Positions 10,456 to 18,194 of a stretch of DNA of 36,600 nt are shown one piece after another; the first letter of the stretch is position 1, and every line of letters begins with the position of its first letter. The notes under the pieces were generated by a model, which saw only the letters and a list, made by a program, of their open reading frames with translations, was not told where the DNA came from and made no database searches. A program made the translations under genes and the position numbers. This DNA comes from a cf. Phormidesmis sp. LEGE 11477 (GTDB taxonomy: Bacteria > Cyanobacteriota > Cyanobacteriia > Phormidesmidales > Phormidesmidaceae). The stretch lies in NCBI RefSeq assembly GCF_015207105.1, contig NZ_JADEXO010000058.1:1-36600 (forward strand), read 5' to 3'.

Positions 10456-11550
10456 TCAAGAGACGGGCTGAGTGACGACGACGGGCTCTGACTTCTTCAC
10501 CGCAGGCATCACAGGCGCGGCTGTTGTTGGGTTCGGAATACCTTCAATCGGGCATTCTTCCGTACCTACTGTGCCGCGAGTCAACGCTTCAACCTTCTCT
10601 TTCGTCTTCTGCGGATCTAGCACCCACTCTCTGTAGAATTCATAAGGACACTCCATCATGCCTTCATCGCCATCACCAGAATTAATCATGCCAGTGTAGC
10701 CACGGTGCAAGAGCTTGAACATATGGTTCTGAGACTGAGAATGCTTACGGAAATCTCGAATCGCAAACTTCGAGAGGGCAGCATACTGAATGCCATTCTC
10801 TTCTTCGCCGCACTCGCCTAGCGTACGTCCATCAAAGCCAACAATCGCCGAGTGACCAAAATAGCTGTATACTCCATCAAACCCAGCGGCATTTGCCACG
10901 GCTACATAGGTATTGTTCATCCAGGCCATCGCCTTAGAGACAATCACCTGCTGATCTTTAGAAGGATACATATATCCCTGACAGCGAATGACTAGCTCCG
11001 CGCCTTTCATCACGCAGTCGCGCCAAATCTCGGGGTAGTTGCCATCATCACAGATAATTAGGCTGATTTTCAGCCCTTTTGGACCGTCGGAAACATACGT
11101 GCAATTTCCTGGGTACCATCCTTCGATGGGTGCCCAAGGCATGATCTTTCGATATCTTTGAACAATTTCGCCGCGATCATTCATCAAAATCAAAGTGTTG
11201 TAGGGCACTTTATTGGGATGCTCTTCGTGGCGTTCTCCTGTCAAAGAAAACACGCCCCAAACCTTGTTGCGAATACATGCTTCGGCAAAGATCTCTGTCT
11301 CAGGGCCAGGAATACTTGCCGCATTCTCCATCATCTCGTCAGGATCGTACATAATTCCATGAGTCGAATACTCTGGAAAAACAACGAGATCCATCCCCGG
11401 CAAACCCAGCTTCATACCATCAATCATGTCTGAGATATTTCTGCAGTTTGACAGCACCTCGTCATGAGTGTGCAGCCGAGGCATCTTGTAGTTAACAACC
11501 GCGACGCCGACCGAATCATTGCTAGAAGAGATATCACCGTGGACAGACAT
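10456..11550 (-). CDS. amiE: Aliphatic amidase, nitrilase superfamily
   Basis: Hydrolyses short aliphatic amides (acetamide, propionamide and similar) to the acid and ammonia. The 364-residue protein follows the Pseudomonas AmiE pattern almost residue for residue: [19 protein letters not shown] at the N-terminus, and the catalytic triad Glu60 (FPEYS), Lys135 (RYRKIMPW) and Cys167 ([10 protein letters not shown]). The second glutamate (PIEGWYPG) and [13 protein letters not shown] are also present. It is slightly longer than the 346-residue relative because of a C-terminal tail after about residue 345. The paralogous formamidase AmiF shares the triad, so formamide specificity is not excluded, but the sequence features are closest to AmiE. 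The ATG at 11550 has an AGGAG site 6 bases upstream. First gene of the leftward amidase-urease operon, with a possible NtcA promoter about 65 bases upstream. Confidence 0.95.
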   Translation of the reverse strand: MSVHGDISSSNDSVGVAVVNYKMPRLHTHDEVLSNCRNISDMIDGMKLGLPGMDLVVFPEYSTHGIMYDPDEMMENAASIPGPETEIFAEACIRNKVWGVFSLTGERHEEHPNKVPYNTLILMNDRGEIVQRYRKIMPWAPIEGWYPGNCTYVSDGPKGLKISLIICDDGNYPEIWRDCVMKGAELVIRCQGYMYPSKDQQVIVSKAMAWMNNTYVAVANAAGFDGVYSYFGHSAIVGFDGRTLGECGEEENGIQYAALSKFAIRDFRKHSQSQNHMFKLLHRGYTGMINSGDGDEGMMECPYEFYREWVLDPQKTKEKVEALTRGTVGTEECPIEGIPNPTTAAPVMPAVKKSEPVVVTQPVS

Positions 11551-11583
11551 GACTGACTCCTTGAACTTTTATGCAATGTCACA

Positions 11584-11626
11584 TTTGTAACAGTTCCAAA
11601 CCTTTTAAAAATGTGACTACAGATAC
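11584..11626 (-). promoter_or_regulatory. Candidate NtcA-activated promoter of amiE
   Basis: On the minus strand GTATCTGTAGTCAC (11626-11613) matches the NtcA consensus GTAN8TAC except for one base in the right arm. Exactly 23 bases further lies TACAAA (11589-11584), a four-of-six match to the -10 hexamer. NtcA class II promoters have the box 22-23 bases before the -10. Initiation would fall near 11577, leaving a short leader to the amiE ATG. The spacing is convincing, the box itself is degenerate. Confidence 0.5.
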
Positions 11627-12052
11627 CAAAGCACAGCTATTCGTCCTAATAGAACGACTACCAGATTCTGCATTCATAGCAAAAAGTGCATAGGAAATAT
11701 AAAGTCACCTGATAGAAAAGTTCAAAAAAAGAAGCCATGGAAACAGAAGCGTTCAAAATTAAAGCGCAAGTATCACAATCAACAGTTGACCAAGTTCGCA
11801 TAGATCTGCTGGTCTTCGTCACTGTTTACGTCACGACTGATACAGCGCTGACCAGTCAGATCATCGTATTAAAAGAATAGCAAGCAAAAGCCTTGCAAAA
11901 GAAATGCTGACTGAGCCAGCCGTGTGTGACGCTTTATACAGCCATCCGTTTCGTCTAGAGCCGCCCTTTGGCTGCAAGAGTGTCTTGCTTAAAGCAGTAG
12001 AAGCCTAGGCTTGTGCTGCAAATTACAAGTTTGTCATACAAGTAAAAAGCCA

Positions 12053-12075
12053 TCTCAGTTTTGTATCAACTGAGA
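12053..12075. repeat. Inverted repeat TCTCAGTT/AACTGAGA
   Basis: A perfect 8-base dyad with a 7-base spacer. Read leftward it is followed by TGGCTTTTT, so it could be a weak intrinsic terminator on the minus strand; read as DNA it could be an operator between the divergent operons. No gene upstream on the minus strand ends here, which favours the operator or a non-coding transcript. Confidence 0.4.
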
Positions 12076-12124
12076 CAAAACGGGACCGAGATGCTCTATA
12101 CAGTCCACTTAGCTATCGGTGGTT

Positions 12125-12140
12125 CTGCCTAGTTAGGCAG
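12125..12140 (+). repeat. Hairpin CTGCCT-AGTT-AGGCAG
   Basis: A perfect 6-base stem (7 with the closing A-T pair) and a 4-base loop, followed by GCTTTATCTGTT. It lies about 210 bases before the transporter start and may be an attenuator-like hairpin or an operator. The T-run is weak. Confidence 0.4.
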
Positions 12141-12347
12141 GCTTTATCTGTTCTACGCTTCTACGGCTTTATGCTTCTATGGCGAGTTGCGGTTGCTGCG
12201 AACCACTGTGGCCAAACTATAGCAAACCGATAGAGATAGCCCCGCGAAGATAGTTAATTCATTGATTAATTTAGGGTGAGCCACTAAGCGCTTAAGCATC
12301 TTTAAGAAAAGAAGTCACTCCAGTTTGTGTGAGGTCAAGCAGTTTCT

Positions 12348-13700
12348 ATGTCACAGTCCCGTATTTTCAATAATCTTAGTCGAAGAAAATTTCTTCAATA
12401 CAGCTCTCTTGCGGCTGGAACTAGTGTTTTAGCTGCCTGCGGTGGTGGCGGAGGCAGCGATTCACAGGCAAACCTGGGTGAGAACCCGATTAAAGTCGGC
12501 GTTATGTACTCCACGACGGGTAGTATCGCTATTGTTGAGAAGTCTCTTCAGGATGCGACCTTTCTAGCCATCGAACAAATCAATACAGGGACTGGCCCCT
12601 GGGAAGGAAATGGCGAAGGCATCGGTGGCCGCAAGATTGAAAGGGTCGTTGTCAACCCTAATTCTGACTGGGATCTCTACAACCAGATGTCTAAGCGCTT
12701 GATCGAGGAAGACCAGGTTGTTTGCGTTCTAGGCTGCTATACGTCGGCCAGTCGTAAGTCTGTATTACCGGTTTTTGAGGACACGGATTCTATCCTTTAT
12801 TATCCGGTCTACTACGAAGGGAATGAATGTAGCTCTAATGTCTTCTACACAGGCGCTGCGCCCAACCAGCAGATCACGGACTCTATCCCCTATGCCTATG
12901 AGAATTTTGGCCCTAGAGGCTTCTTCATCGGTTCTGACTATATCTATCCAAAAGAGAGTAACCGGATTGCGATCGCAGAACTAGAAAAAGCAGGCGGTCA
13001 GTCCGTTGGCGACGAGTACGCAGCCCTAGGCACCACCGAATTTATCACCATCATCAACAAAATCAAGGCCGCTAGTCCTGACTTTGTCCTTAGCAACCTA
13101 GTAGGCGACAGTATCCCTGCTTTCTACCGCCAGTTCAAGGATGCGGGCGTCAACGCCGAAGATATTCCTATCATGGCCTATCCCACCACTGAAGAAGAGA
13201 TTCAGGCGATGGGCTCTGAATACTCAGCCGGGCACTACACCAGCTTCAACTATTTTCAGAGTGTAGAAACCCCCGAGAACGAAGCCTTTGTTTCCCAGTT
13301 CAAAGAAATGTTTGATGACAACCGCGTGACCAACGGCGTTATGGAAGCGGCCTATATTCAGACATTCTTCATGGCTCAGGCGATGAAAGATATCTTAGAG
13401 GCGGGCGACGAGATCACGACTGAAACCTTGCGCGAAGCCACTCGTGGCCAGGAATTCAACGCACCTCAAGGCCCCGTGAAGATGGACCCCGATAACTATC
13501 ACGCCTGGCTGTACTCTAGAATCGGCAGATGGCAAGAGGATGGCCAAGCCGAGATCGTCTTTGCAACAGAGTCAGCCGTCAAGCCCATTCCCTGGAGTCA
13601 AGCGCTGTATCAAGGCAGAATGTGCGTGCATCCTACGCCCGACGACCGCAGTGACCCCACAAAAGAAACAGGGGAAGAGCTAGAACCTGTGTTCCTCTAG
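12348..13700 (+). CDS. Urea/short-chain amide ABC transporter substrate-binding lipoprotein
   Basis: Extracytoplasmic binding protein (450 residues) of the UrtA/FmdD group of branched-chain-amino-acid-type receptors. It carries a twin-arginine signal (SRRKFL, residues 11-16) and a lipobox ending LAAC with Cys31, followed by a glycine-rich linker, so it should be a Tat-exported lipoprotein. Family features are VGVMYSTTGSIA, the VLGCYTSASRKSVLPVFE stretch, YYPVYYEGNECSSNVFYTG, FIGSDYIYP, and MEAAYIQTFF. Several of these differ slightly from cyanobacterial UrtA, where PVQYEG is usual, and are nearer the amide-binding FmdD type. It heads the importer operon, is followed by an intrinsic hairpin, and faces the amidase-urease operon. 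Transport of urea, formamide or acetamide is inferred from family and context; the exact ligand is not determined. Confidence 0.88.
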   Translation: MSQSRIFNNLSRRKFLQYSSLAAGTSVLAACGGGGGSDSQANLGENPIKVGVMYSTTGSIAIVEKSLQDATFLAIEQINTGTGPWEGNGEGIGGRKIERVVVNPNSDWDLYNQMSKRLIEEDQVVCVLGCYTSASRKSVLPVFEDTDSILYYPVYYEGNECSSNVFYTGAAPNQQITDSIPYAYENFGPRGFFIGSDYIYPKESNRIAIAELEKAGGQSVGDEYAALGTTEFITIINKIKAASPDFVLSNLVGDSIPAFYRQFKDAGVNAEDIPIMAYPTTEEEIQAMGSEYSAGHYTSFNYFQSVETPENEAFVSQFKEMFDDNRVTNGVMEAAYIQTFFMAQAMKDILEAGDEITTETLREATRGQEFNAPQGPVKMDPDNYHAWLYSRIGRWQEDGQAEIVFATESAVKPIPWSQALYQGRMCVHPTPDDRSDPTKETGEELEPVFL

Positions 13701-13714
13701 ATCTTGTCAGGTTG

Positions 13715-13745
13715 ACGGCGTGCCTTATTAGCACGCCGTTTATCT
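13715..13745 (+). terminator. Intrinsic terminator/attenuator after the binding-protein gene
   Basis: ACGGCGTGC (13715-13723) and GCACGCCGT (13731-13739) form a perfect 9-base GC-rich stem with a 7-base loop, followed by TTATCTATC. It sits 15 bases past the stop of the binding-protein gene and inside the transporter operon, so it probably stops part of the transcripts and also protects the 3' end of the upstream message. The T-tract is short, consistent with partial read-through. Confidence 0.75.
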
Positions 13746-13793
13746 ATCTAGCTTTAACCTATCCAGCTTTATTTGTTTCCAGCACTCATCTCA

Positions 13794-13812
13794 ACAGTGT
13801 TCTCAACACTGT
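13794..13812 (+). repeat. Inverted repeat ACAGTGTT-CTC-AACACTGT
   Basis: A perfect 8-base dyad with a 3-base spacer, followed by ATTTATAAG, 73 bases before the first permease start. It may be a second hairpin in the leader of the permease genes or a protein-binding site overlapping a promoter (TTTATAAG). Function not determined. Confidence 0.45.
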
Positions 13813-13884
13813 ATTTATAAGCACAGGCAACCCTCTCTAGATCAAGCACACTTAAAAATTAAGCAAACCCAAACTAAGCACACC

Positions 13885-14862
13885 ATGTTGGATTCTGCCT
13901 TGCCTTCAATGCTATCGTCACCGCTCTATCTATTAGCGCAAGAAGAGCCTGCCATAGAGGGCGGATTTCAGATGACCGCTCTGCTCAATCAGGCGCTCAA
14001 CGGCGTTGGGATTGTAGGCATCTTGCTACTGACGGCGCTAGGGCTGGCGATTACCTTCGGCGTCATGCGGATTATCAATCTCGCCCACGGTGAGTTCATT
14101 ATGCTAGGAGCCTACATCACCTTTTGGATGCAGGAAAACTTCCAGATGGACTTGCTGATGACGATTCCTTTTGCCTTTATTGGCACCGCGTTAGTCGGCG
14201 CGCTAGTCGAGCTCACGATTATTCGCAGGCTGTATGGCCGACCGCTAGAAACGTTGCTGGCAACTTGGGGGCTCAGCATTGTCTTGCAAGGCGTTGTCAA
14301 GCTAATTTTCACGGCGCAGCTAAAGTACGTCAGAGCGCCAGATTATCTATCAGGTAATGTCACGTTTGTGTCTGATCCAACAGGCTCACCCTTAGTTGCC
14401 ATCTCTTACTATCGCCTTTTTATTGTTGTCGCCGCACTTTTGCTTCTAGGCATCACGATGTACCTTTTCTATAAAACCTCTTGGGGCCGTCAGATTCGAG
14501 CGGTCACCCAGAACCGAGAAATGGCTAAGTGCCTAGGCGTCAACACCAAGCTAGTAGATATGGGCACGTTTGCCTACGGCTGCGGGCTAGCTGGCATTGC
14601 AGGCGCGGTGATCTCAGCGCTAAAGACCGTTGCACCGCCCATGGGTCAAGACTACCTAGTCGATGCCTGGATGGTGGTAGTGACTGGCGGCGTCGATAAG
14701 CTGATTGGGATTCTAGCCGGTTCATTCTTGATTGGAGAAGCAAACGCCATTATCGCGTTTATCTTGAATGACCCGACGGCTAGAGTAATAGTCTTAGCAT
14801 CTGTGATTGTGCTAATTCGATACCGGCCTGAAGGGTTATTTACCGTTCAAAAAAGGACTTGA
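13885..14862 (+). CDS. urtB: Urea/amide ABC transporter permease (UrtB/FmdE type)
   Basis: Inner-membrane permease of the LivH family. Strongly hydrophobic helices run from about residue 30 to the end, with the family core GLAITFGVMRIINLAHGEF near residues 52-70, then ETLLATWGLSIVLQG and the cytoplasmic coupling region RAVTQNREMAKCLGVNT. The 325-residue frame begins at the ATG at 13885, but most relatives begin just before the first helix. The ATG at 13972 (MTALLNQALNGV) has GAGGGCGG upstream and is a good alternative start, so the first 29 residues may be leader or may not be translated. It pairs with the permease at 14940 and the two ATPases downstream. The urtB label is by family; the gene could be called fmdE if the substrate is an amide. 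Confidence 0.88.
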   Translation: MLDSALPSMLSSPLYLLAQEEPAIEGGFQMTALLNQALNGVGIVGILLLTALGLAITFGVMRIINLAHGEFIMLGAYITFWMQENFQMDLLMTIPFAFIGTALVGALVELTIIRRLYGRPLETLLATWGLSIVLQGVVKLIFTAQLKYVRAPDYLSGNVTFVSDPTGSPLVAISYYRLFIVVAALLLLGITMYLFYKTSWGRQIRAVTQNREMAKCLGVNTKLVDMGTFAYGCGLAGIAGAVISALKTVAPPMGQDYLVDAWMVVVTGGVDKLIGILAGSFLIGEANAIIAFILNDPTARVIVLASVIVLIRYRPEGLFTVQKRT

Positions 14863-14939
14863 CCAGGCAATTTCTGTTCTCACTTTAATCATCACCTATT
14901 TAATCGCAGCATCTAATCGTAAACAGGAGCGCTTGAGAG

Positions 14940-16109
14940 ATGTCAAATGTAGTATTGGGGTATAAGCAATCCTCTTTCCCGGCCAAGTTAGCTATCATCA
15001 GCGGGATCTCACTGCTAGTGTTTGCTGTCATCCCATTTTTTATCGGTAGCTTTCAACTCTCTCTTTTATCAAAGCTGCTGCTGTTCGGCTCGCTAGCGGT
15101 CTCTTTGGACTTAGTTTGGGGCTTCACTGGCATTCTTAGCTTTGCCCACGGCGTATTCTTTACCCTCGGTGGCTACGCTGCGGCCTACTATCTCAAGCTC
15201 AACCTCTCAGCCGCAAACAATACCTACGGCGGTGAGCTACCTGACTTTATGGTCTGGAATGGCTTAGAAGTTCTACCTTGGTTTATCGCACCGCTCAGGT
15301 ATTTCCCAATCGCCTTTCTAGCGATGATTGGCGTACCGGCTTTATTTGCCTACATTACCGGATCGTTTATCTTTCGTTCCAAGGTCAGCGGGGTATATAT
15401 CACCATCATCACGCTAGCGATTTCATCAGCGCTGACGACCTTTTTTATCAGTCAGCAAGCCTACACAGGGGGTACTAATGGCATTACCGACGTTAGCAGG
15501 CTGAGCTTCTTCGGTACAGAAATTCCGCCGATAGGTCTGTACTTTTTGATTTTGGCCTACACCACTTTTGTGATGGCTTTGAGCTGGTGGCTGACGCAGT
15601 CAAACTTTGGCTTAATTCTGCGCTCTATCAACGAAAATGAGAACCGAATTGCCTTTCTCGGGTACGACGTCGCTCAGTACAAGATTTTCATTTGGACACT
15701 TTCTGCGGCGCTAGCTGGAATGGCTGGCGGGCTGTTTGTCCCTTTGAACAGATTTATCTCGCCGGTTTATCTGGCCGTAGCTTTTGGTACTCAGGTCGTT
15801 ATTTGGGTGGCCATTGGCGGACGAGGGACGCTGGTAGGTCCGCTGGCTGCGGCTATCTTGCTAGGTCAGATTCAGAACTCAGCAGAAAGGGTCACTCAAG
15901 ACTGGCAGTTAGTAGTGGGCGTACTGCTGCTGATTGTGGTGCTGTTTATTCCTAATGGGTTGATGAGCCTGGTGCCAAAGCAGCTGAGGCTAGCCAACCT
16001 GTCCAAGCCGAAGCCGCTACCTGGCACGGTGAAAGCGGCGGAGACGACGACAACAGAGAAAGCCCAGACAGAAGTGGCGCAGACAGAACCTGCCCGGCGA
16101 AGCTCCTAG
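14940..16109 (+). CDS. urtC: Urea/amide ABC transporter permease (UrtC/FmdF type)
   Basis: Second inner-membrane permease, LivM family, 389 residues. The conserved core is DLVWGFTGILSFAHGVFFTLG at about residues 58-78, followed by ITLAISSALTTFF, QAYTGGTNGI and the cytoplasmic loop RSINENENRIAFLGYDV; the last helix region reads PNGLMSLVP. The C-terminal roughly 35 residues are a hydrophilic Lys/Glu/Thr-rich tail rarely essential in the family. Starts 77 bases after urtB with ATG at 14940. With UrtB it forms the transmembrane channel for the substrate delivered by the binding protein encoded at 12348. Confidence 0.9.
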   Translation: MSNVVLGYKQSSFPAKLAIISGISLLVFAVIPFFIGSFQLSLLSKLLLFGSLAVSLDLVWGFTGILSFAHGVFFTLGGYAAAYYLKLNLSAANNTYGGELPDFMVWNGLEVLPWFIAPLRYFPIAFLAMIGVPALFAYITGSFIFRSKVSGVYITIITLAISSALTTFFISQQAYTGGTNGITDVSRLSFFGTEIPPIGLYFLILAYTTFVMALSWWLTQSNFGLILRSINENENRIAFLGYDVAQYKIFIWTLSAALAGMAGGLFVPLNRFISPVYLAVAFGTQVVIWVAIGGRGTLVGPLAAAILLGQIQNSAERVTQDWQLVVGVLLLIVVLFIPNGLMSLVPKQLRLANLSKPKPLPGTVKAAETTTTEKAQTEVAQTEPARRSS

Positions 16110-16266
16110 TACTTCGGGGTTGATTAAAGATCTCTTTTCCGTTGGGTAAAAGAGTGTGAGGGGTCCAGTCAATTTGATTATGGTTTTAGTCGGCGATCGA
16201 ACGTTACTCTATATCGCGAATACAGTTTCAGCGCAGTTTTCTATCAGTACCTGAGGGTCTTTTTCA

Positions 16267-17022
16267 ATGAAAGCGGTCTTATCCGTCAAGGATTTAAATG
16301 TTGTTTTTTCAGGATTCAAAGCGCTTAGCGGCGTTAATTTAGATGTCTATGACGGTGAGATTGTCACTATCATTGGACCGAACGGCGCAGGAAAGAGCAC
16401 GCTGCTAGACGCAATTGTCAGCAAGTCTCCGGTGGCCTCTGGCAAAGTCTTTTTTAACGGTAAAGACATCACTAACAGGCAGCCTTACACAATTGCTCGT
16501 ATGGGTATTGGCCGTAAGTTTCAAAACCCCAACGTCTACAACGAGCTGACGGTATTTGACAATATTCTGCTGGCGCTCAAGGGTGCTCACGGCATTTTTT
16601 CAGCTATTACGGCAAAGTTGACCAAGGCTAAGAAAGGAAAAATATACGACGTGCTAGAGCGTACGGGGTTGATCGATCAGGCCTTTGAGGAAGTGTCTTC
16701 TCTATCTCACGGTCAAAAGCAGTGGGTAGAAATTGCCATGGTGCTCGCCCAAGATCCCTCAATTGTCTTGCTAGATGAGCCTACTGCTGGCATGACCGCA
16801 GAGGAGACCTTCGCGACTGGTGAGATTATTAAGAGCATTGCCAAATCTCATTCAATTGTGGTCATCGAGCATGATATGGAGTTTGTGAAACAAATTGCAG
16901 AGCGCATCGTCGTGCTTCATCAAGGGGCAGTGCTGGCAGAAGGATCTGTAGAAGAAGTTCAAAGCAATCCTAAAGTGATAGAGGTATATCTAGGTCGTGA
17001 AACAATCAACGCCGCTGCTTGA
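16267..17022 (+). CDS. urtD: Urea/amide ABC transporter ATP-binding protein UrtD
   Basis: One of two cytoplasmic ATPases of the importer, LivG/UrtD type, 251 residues. Walker A is GPNGAGKS at 37-44, the ABC signature is LSHGQKQ at 145-151, and Walker B is VLLDEP at 166-171, followed by TAGMTAEET, a stretch characteristic of UrtD. The switch histidine is in VVIEHDMEF. GRKFQNPNVYNELTVFDNI is the Q-loop region of the family. Start is the ATG at 16267 with GAGGG 9 bases upstream, 157 bases after urtC. The next ATPase gene begins 13 bases beyond its stop. Confidence 0.92.
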   Translation: MKAVLSVKDLNVVFSGFKALSGVNLDVYDGEIVTIIGPNGAGKSTLLDAIVSKSPVASGKVFFNGKDITNRQPYTIARMGIGRKFQNPNVYNELTVFDNILLALKGAHGIFSAITAKLTKAKKGKIYDVLERTGLIDQAFEEVSSLSHGQKQWVEIAMVLAQDPSIVLLDEPTAGMTAEETFATGEIIKSIAKSHSIVVIEHDMEFVKQIAERIVVLHQGAVLAEGSVEEVQSNPKVIEVYLGRETINAAA

Positions 17023-17035
17023 GAAAAACGGAGAT

Positions 17036-17761
17036 ATGACGGCGGCTCAGCCGTTGCTTGAATTGAACAATGTAGTCGCTGGCTATGGGCCAACGCCTGT
17101 TTTGTTTGACGTTAATATGACTATCAATCAAGGGGACATTGCCTGCCTGCTGGGTCGAAATGGCGTGGGCAAAACCACGTTGTTGCGTACCGTTATCGGC
17201 TTGAACAGACCGGAGAGTGGCAGCATCTCTTTTGATGGACAAGAAATTACCAAAGCACCAACCTATCAGAGGGCTAGAAAAGGAATCGCCTATATTCCAC
17301 AGGGGCGGGAGATTATTCCCTATCTGTCTGTGCTCGATAACTTGAAGATGGGCCTAAGTGCGAGCGGGAAAAAAGCTAGAACCAAGGGAAATGGCATTCC
17401 TACAGAGATCTTTGACTTTTTCCCGATGCTCAATGAGCACCTCAGTCGCCAGGGTGGACTGCTCAGCGGTGGGCAGCAGCAGCAGCTTGCGATCGCACGC
17501 GGTCTCATGTGTGAGCCCAAAATCATGCTCCTAGATGAACCGACCGAAGGTATTCAGCCCTCCATCGTTCAAGAGATTGAAGATACCCTGCGTAGGATCA
17601 ATCAGGAAAAAGGAATTACCATTGTCGTTGTCGAGCAGAAAATTGAATTCGCTCGCAAGCTGGCTCAAAAGTTCTTCATTATGAAGAAGGGCAGCATTGT
17701 TGAAAAAGGAACAACCAATCAGCTATCCGACGCGCTATTGCAGAAGTATCTAGCGGTATAG
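17036..17761 (+). CDS. urtE: Urea/amide ABC transporter ATP-binding protein UrtE
   Basis: Second cytoplasmic ATPase, LivF/UrtE type. The open frame reaches back into urtD, but the ATG at 17036 has a CGGAG site 4-5 bases upstream and gives MTAAQPLLELNNVV, the normal family N-terminus, and 241 residues. Walker A is GRNGVGKT (40-47), the signature LSGGQQQ (143-149), Walker B IMLLDE (163-168), followed by PTEGIQPSIVQEIE, a run typical of UrtE. Last gene of the transporter operon; a strong terminator follows at 17843. Confidence 0.93.
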   Translation: MTAAQPLLELNNVVAGYGPTPVLFDVNMTINQGDIACLLGRNGVGKTTLLRTVIGLNRPESGSISFDGQEITKAPTYQRARKGIAYIPQGREIIPYLSVLDNLKMGLSASGKKARTKGNGIPTEIFDFFPMLNEHLSRQGGLLSGGQQQQLAIARGLMCEPKIMLLDEPTEGIQPSIVQEIEDTLRRINQEKGITIVVVEQKIEFARKLAQKFFIMKKGSIVEKGTTNQLSDALLQKYLAV

Positions 17762-17842
17762 AAAATTCTCGAATGAGTCAAAGTTGCGATCGCGTCGACT
17801 CTACCTACAACCTACCACTAAGCCTACCTACTCTTATTTAGA

Positions 17843-17880
17843 GCCGGACGTTTCAGCAGAGACGTTCGGCCCTTTTTTTC
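17843..17880 (+). terminator. Intrinsic terminator of the transporter operon
   Basis: GCCGGACGT (17843-17851) pairs with ACGTTCGGC (17862-17870) over nine positions with one G-T pair, and is followed by CCTTTTTTTC. Placed 82 bases after urtE, it separates the transporter operon from fmdA. Confidence 0.85.
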
Positions 17881-17984
17881 TTTCAAGAAATCATAGGTGC
17901 GCTTCTAAGAACTAGAACAAACTCAAGGAAAAAGTAGGACTAATCGAGTAAAAGCAAGAGAAATCCGCTATAAAGTTCTCTTTT

Positions 17985-18027
17985 GTATTAAATTTTACAT
18001 ACTGTCTACCGTAATAAAAGCTATGTT
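17985..18027 (+). promoter_or_regulatory. NtcA-activated promoter of fmdA
   Basis: GTATTAAATTTTAC (17985-17998) is a perfect GTAN8TAC NtcA palindrome. After exactly 23 bases comes TATGTT (18022-18027), matching the TAN3T form of the -10. This is the canonical class II NtcA arrangement, with transcription expected near 18034. It indicates activation of fmdA by NtcA and 2-oxoglutarate under nitrogen limitation. Confidence 0.75.
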
Positions 18028-18194
18028 TTCCCTAAGCAAATTTGCTGAGTAGACACATTTTTCCAAAGCAATCAAAAGCGCTGTACAGAAAGCTTTTATC
18101 GACTCACTTTCTCTAACATCTAATTTCAGCGCTTCAAACCCAATATTCAGCCCCAATATTTCAACACAATCTAGTTAACTAGAGGAGTAGTGCC

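Larger units (their letters stand above)
11551..12347. other. Divergent intergenic region between amiE and the ABC transporter operon
   Basis: About 800 bases separate the leftward amiE and the rightward transporter genes. Besides an NtcA-like promoter for amiE it holds two clear dyads (12053-12075 and 12125-12140) and a 47-codon open frame at 11737-11880 (+), beginning METEAFKIKAQVSQ, for which no homologue is recognised and no good ribosome site is seen. The rightward transporter start at 12348 has GAGG about 17 bases upstream and an AT-rich stretch with TATAGC at about 12218. No regulator gene was found in it. The unusual length suggests complex control of both directions or a lost gene. 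Confidence 0.5.
17762..18194. other. Intergenic region between urtE and fmdA
   Basis: 433 bases with no gene. The first part holds the terminator of the transporter operon (17843-17880); the second holds an NtcA-type promoter for the formamidase gene (17985-18027) and a leader of about 160 bases. No convincing ORF or riboswitch was seen in the leader. Confidence 0.6.

Noticed and set aside
11926-11939. GTGACGCTTTATAC, an NtcA-like GTGN8TAC site
   Set aside because: No -10 of the right form at 22-23 bases on either strand, so chance is the simpler explanation.
11551-12347. Guanidine (ykkC) riboswitch upstream of the amide/urea importer
   Set aside because: The conserved riboswitch core segments were not found.
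17930-17950. AAAAAGTAGGAC, reminiscent of part of the cyanobacterial glnA (glutamine) RNA
   Set aside because: The conserved partner segment is missing and it lies upstream of the mapped promoter, so it would not be in the leader.
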